Part shown: piece after piece, positions 61,315 through 64,000 of the stretch
Numbering within the stretch: the stretch's first letter is position 1
How the letters are laid out: every line of letters begins with the position of its first letter
Position numbers and translations under genes: made by a program
NCBI GenBank assembly: GCA_003280025.1
Contig: QCGD01000001.1
Span: 186,001-250,000, forward strand
Reading direction: 5' to 3'
DNA from: Prochlorococcus sp. AG-363-P06
GTDB lineage: Bacteria > Cyanobacteriota > Cyanobacteriia > PCC-6307 > Cyanobiaceae
Length of the DNA: 64,000 nt
The notes under the pieces: generated by a model
What the model was told of the DNA's origin: nothing
What the model saw: only the letters and a program-made list of their open reading frames with translations
Database searches by the model: none

Positions 61315-61614
61315 ATGGCTTCTTACAAAGTTACTCTCATCAGCGAAAGTGAAGGACTCAACTCAACCATTGAAGTACCTGATGATCAATACATTCTAGA
61401 TGCGGCAGAAGAACAGGGCATTGATCTTCCCTATTCTTGCAGGGCTGGTGCTTGTTCAACATGTGCTGGAAAGGTTACATCAGGAAGCGTAGATCAGTCA
61501 GACCAAAGTTTCTTGGATGATGATCAACTAGAAGCTGGTTTTGTCCTTACATGTGTGGCTTATCCAACATCAGATGTAACAATTACAACTCATGCTGAGG
61601 AAGAATTGTATTAA
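61315..61614 (+). CDS. petF: [2Fe-2S] ferredoxin, photosynthetic type
   Basis: 99 aa. Cluster ligands C42, C47, C50 ([12 protein letters not shown]) and C80 (LTCVAYPT), acidic surface. It accepts electrons from photosystem I and supplies FNR, nitrite and sulfite reductases and desaturases. Its own promoter region (140 bp gap) and terminator indicate a single-gene unit. Confidence 0.96.
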   Translation: MASYKVTLISESEGLNSTIEVPDDQYILDAAEEQGIDLPYSCRAGACSTCAGKVTSGSVDQSDQSFLDDDQLEAGFVLTCVAYPTSDVTITTHAEEELY

Positions 61615-61659
61615 TTATAAAAAATTAACTTTATTAAGTTGATAAATTAAATTTTTTCT

Positions 61660-61688
61660 GCCACCCTCTAATGAGGTGGCTTTTTTTT
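61660..61688 (+). terminator. Ferredoxin terminator
   Basis: GCCACC and GGTGGC arms around CTCTAATGA, followed by eight T, 45 bp after the ferredoxin stop. Confidence 0.92.
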
Positions 61689-61695
61689 GAGAAAA

Positions 61696-62055
61696 ATGAA
61701 TAAATTCGAATTCTTTAAAACAGGAACGATTCAATCAAGTTATGGAGGCCAGTATAGTTATAAAGTTATTGGACCATGTTGTAGGCTTTATGATAGAGAA
61801 GAGTTACCTTGGCCCTGCTCGAGGTTAGCTTGGCGAAGCAAAGAGCCAAGTTGGAGAAGAATAGGTTCTAGATTTGTAGCAGATATGGCTTCAAGAAAAT
61901 GTCCTTCATACTCAGTTCAGATTTTGGAGCCTGGTTCAAAATCTGTTGAAACAGTTATTACCCTCTTCTCAATCAAATTTCCTGCTGAAATACAAGAATG
62001 GTGGTACAGCAAAAAACCAGGTTCAAAAGAACCTGGTAACATTTACCCTAATTAA
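61696..62055 (+). CDS. Conserved hypothetical protein
   Basis: 119 aa from ATG (TTG at 61687 also in frame). Cys/Trp/Arg-rich: YKVIGPCCRLYDREELPWPC, SRLAWRSKEPSWRRIG, ASRKCPSYSVQ. The C-terminal codons contain an ACCAGGTTC/GAACCTGGT hairpin (about 62018-62040), possibly part of a terminator. Unknown role. Confidence 0.75.
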   Translation: MNKFEFFKTGTIQSSYGGQYSYKVIGPCCRLYDREELPWPCSRLAWRSKEPSWRRIGSRFVADMASRKCPSYSVQILEPGSKSVETVITLFSIKFPAEIQEWWYSKKPGSKEPGNIYPN

Positions 62056-62072
62056 GTAAATTAATTTTTAAA

Positions 62073-62621
62073 TTAGGCTTTTGGGGTTGCAGGTATATAA
62101 CCTTTTAATCCATCGCATTCAAGACTATCTAGTGTATTTACCCCTGTTTTTGGATTAGTACCTGTTGCTCTTGAACATAATGATTTTCTCTGCGCTAGAT
62201 CAAGATTTGAATCAGTAAAATCTGTTCCGTCTATGTTGGCTCCATCAAAAAAGCTTTTCAATAGATCGGCATTTGTAAGAATTGCATTTGAAAGGTCAGC
62301 GTTATCAAAACGAGTGGCATAAGCAATTAGGCCATCCATATTGGCTCCTTTAAAACTGGCATTTGCTGCAGTTGTCACACTCATGTATGCACCTTGAAGA
62401 TTAGTCTCCCCTAAGTCTTGACCAGATAAATCATATTTTACATATTCAGTATTTTGAAGATCTTCTCCATGAAGATTACCTTTCAATACATCTACTGACG
62501 AAGGATCACTAGGATACAGTGCATTTGCAGAGATTGGATTTAAGATTAAACCAACAATCAATGGAAGTAAAATCATAAGTCTTTTTAGAGACTTGTTTAG
62601 GGACGAAAAAAAAGTAACCAT
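62073..62621 (-). CDS. Pentapeptide-repeat lumenal/periplasmic protein
   Basis: 182 aa from MVTFFSSLNKSLKRLMILLP (an in-frame ATG five codons upstream gives 187). A signal peptide ends near ISANA; then pentapeptide repeats A(D/N)LxX (LSGQDLGETNLQGAYM, DNADLSNAILTNADL) form a right-handed beta-helix. Two Cys at the end (SLCSRA, LECDG) may form a disulfide. Probably thylakoid-lumen or periplasmic; function unknown. Confidence 0.85.
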   Translation of the reverse strand: MVTFFSSLNKSLKRLMILLPLIVGLILNPISANALYPSDPSSVDVLKGNLHGEDLQNTEYVKYDLSGQDLGETNLQGAYMSVTTAANASFKGANMDGLIAYATRFDNADLSNAILTNADLLKSFFDGANIDGTDFTDSNLDLAQRKSLCSRATGTNPKTGVNTLDSLECDGLKGYIPATPKA

Positions 62622-62707
62622 TTCGATCGACATCAAATAGAAAAACCTATGACTATTATTTCATGGGTTGGTCATTTACAACCCTACTTCTCACGAACTG
62701 TTGCAGT

Positions 62708-63646
62708 TTATTTAATTTCTGAAGTTAAAAAGTCTTTAGCTAGGGAAGTATTGGGAAAAATTTTCTGAGCCTCTTTAAGTAAATCACTTGGTGTGACTGG
62801 ACTTCTGTTGGTATATCTTGGACTTAAATGTGTAATGATTAATTTTTTTGCATTAGATAATAATGCTGTTTGTGCTGCCATGATTGTTGTGGAATGTAAT
62901 TTTTCATAGGCCATTTTTTCGTCTTCTTTAGAAAATGTAGATTCATGGACTAGTAAATCAGCGTTTTTTGATAAAGATACCGCTGATTCGCTAAAGACTG
63001 TATCTGTGCAATAAACAAAACTTTCACCCTTTCTAGGCGGTCCACAAAATTCTTTCCCATTCAAAAATCTCCCATTTTCTAGCTTAACTGTTTTACCTTG
63101 TTGAAGTTCTGAATAGATTGGGCCAGGAGGTATCTTCATATACTCTGCTTTTTTGATATCAAATATGCCTGGTTTATCTTTCTCGTTTACTCGATAACCA
63201 TACGCAGGTAATCTATGTTTAAGACATGCGCAATTAACTTTTAATTTATTGTTTTCAAATAAAACTTTATTTTGTGAGGCATAATCTTCAACTGCTACAA
63301 AGTGCAATGGAAAAGACAGCTTGCAAAAACTGCTATTAAGAGCAGAAGTTATGAATCCTCTGAGATCTTTAGGTCCGTAAATTTCAATTCCATTACTGTT
63401 CCCTGATAGTCCTAGGGTTGCTAAAAGACCAGGTAAACCATAAATATGATCACCATGCATATGTGTAATAAATATCTTCTTTATTTGTGAGGATTTAATA
63501 TTACTTTTCATTATTTGATGCTGCGTTCCCTCTCCACAATCAAATAGCCATACTTCAGAAGATTGAGTTAATTTAAGAGCTAAGGAAGAGACATTTCTTG
63601 TTAAGGTTGGCACTCCAGAACTTGTTCCTAAGAAGGTGATGTTCAC
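62708..63646 (-). CDS. rnz: Ribonuclease Z
   Basis: 312 aa metallo-beta-lactamase endonuclease that trims tRNA 3' ends before CCA addition. ITHMHGDHIYGLPGLLATLG carries the zinc-binding H-x-H-x-DH (about 61-67); GTSSGVPTLTRN at the start, CLKHRLPAYGYR, CTDTVFS and LIITHLSPRY follow. Full length. The tRNA-Val here lacks an encoded CCA, consistent with a need for this enzyme. Confidence 0.95.
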   Translation of the reverse strand: MNITFLGTSSGVPTLTRNVSSLALKLTQSSEVWLFDCGEGTQHQIMKSNIKSSQIKKIFITHMHGDHIYGLPGLLATLGLSGNSNGIEIYGPKDLRGFITSALNSSFCKLSFPLHFVAVEDYASQNKVLFENNKLKVNCACLKHRLPAYGYRVNEKDKPGIFDIKKAEYMKIPPGPIYSELQQGKTVKLENGRFLNGKEFCGPPRKGESFVYCTDTVFSESAVSLSKNADLLVHESTFSKEDEKMAYEKLHSTTIMAAQTALLSNAKKLIITHLSPRYTNRSPVTPSDLLKEAQKIFPNTSLAKDFLTSEIK

Positions 63647-63734
63647 TTATTATGATATTTTTGTTTTTATACCTAGATTAAATCTAGACTTTTAGTCAAA
63701 CTAAGGCAAATTTATAACTTGTTTTTTAAACAAA

Positions 63735-64000
63735 GTGATATTTAAATCTGTAAAAATCCCTCTTGAATTTTATTTAGTAGGTCTTGTATTTTTATTTGTT
63801 TTTAACACTCATTCTGTTTATGCCTCCAAAGAACCAATAATAAGGGTCTTAATAGCAAAAAATAATAACGTAAGGATTAGATCAGATAGATTTATACCTT
63901 TAATTATCAAGGGGGAAATTTTTTCCAATAAGAAAATAAGAGGCTTAACTATAAAAAATCAAGAAAATCGAAAAAAATTATTCTTTGATCAAAACAAACA
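63735..64000 (+). CDS. Probable SpoIID/LytB-like protein, partial at window edge
   Basis: From GTG, 88 codons to the end of the window with no stop. A signal/anchor (VGLVFLFVFNTHSVYASKEP) is followed by IIRVLIAKNNNVRIRSDRFI, which resembles the N-terminus of SpoIID/LytB proteins (peptidoglycan amidase/transglycosylase enhancer family). The catalytic part would lie beyond the window. Divergent from rnz. Confidence 0.6.
   Translation, partial: MIFKSVKIPLEFYLVGLVFLFVFNTHSVYASKEPIIRVLIAKNNNVRIRSDRFIPLIIKGEIFSNKKIRGLTIKNQENRKKLFFDQNK

Noticed and set aside
11-64000. Additional LexA boxes
   Set aside because: I scanned the GTAC occurrences by eye; apart from 16417-16430 none had GTWC at the required spacing (for example near 5305, 15553, 53265 and 55126).

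Overview
The window reads as chromosome from a high-light-adapted Prochlorococcus. The DNA is very AT-rich, genes are short and tightly packed, there are seven high-light-inducible (Hli) genes in two clusters, a plant-type ferredoxin, PsbY/PsbF-like membrane proteins, LptF/G, acyl-lipid desaturases, and dozens of 30-60 aa proteins of the kind found in marine picocyanobacteria. I saw no rRNA, insertion sequence, integrase or CRISPR array. One tRNA gene (Val, GAC) is present. GC content and synteny were judged by eye only.

Layout. 0-10 kb is an accessory stretch of microproteins, many with paralogs elsewhere in the window. Several are broken by one or two in-frame stops or truncated. A five-gene hli operon with an exact 186-bp internal duplication lies at 6.7-7.7 kb. 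10-16 kb holds a cupin-like protein, a PIN-PhoH protein, a LOG-family protein, a porin-like beta-barrel lacking an obvious SLH domain, and a ribbon-helix-helix protein. 16-22 kb carries a zinc-ribbon-like protein behind a canonical cyanobacterial LexA box, an SRAP (YedK/HMCES) protein, and small membrane proteins including a PsbY-PsbF-like fusion without the heme histidine. 22.8-27 kb is one 1405-aa DUF4011/SF1-helicase/Vsr-like nuclease, the best candidate for phage defence. 27-28.6 kb has DUF3721 proteins, one fused to a 10-residue-period Gly/Met/Pro repeat. 30.4-34 kb is a four-gene module: NodU/SxtI-type carbamoyltransferase, SxtJ-like, SxtK/DUF5989-like, SGNH hydrolase. 36-37.3 kb carries a second hli pair and the second copy of a two-gene cassette also found at 9.8-10.1 kb. 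38.7-42.6 kb holds two desaturases among small Cys-rich genes.

From about 47.5 kb the window becomes core-like: an HI0933-type flavoprotein, a GAF protein interrupted by a stop, DUF2214, DUF1643, pirin, MurD, an SDR, DoxX, a PNPOx-like protein, an isoprenylcysteine-methyltransferase-like protein, tRNA-Val, an S4-domain protein, SerA, PrmA, ferredoxin, a pentapeptide-repeat protein, RNase Z, and the start of a probable SpoIID-like gene at the right edge.

The accessory half is dominated by families of tiny proteins, several carrying fixed cysteine patterns. Three such families are found both in the 9-17 kb region and in the 36-41 kb region. At least two regulatory modules are visible: a promoter element shared by both hli clusters and a LexA box. 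The remaining repeats (paired CCGTA elements, the TTCGGTTT inverted repeat, homologous AGGGATA hairpins) are candidates that need comparative data.
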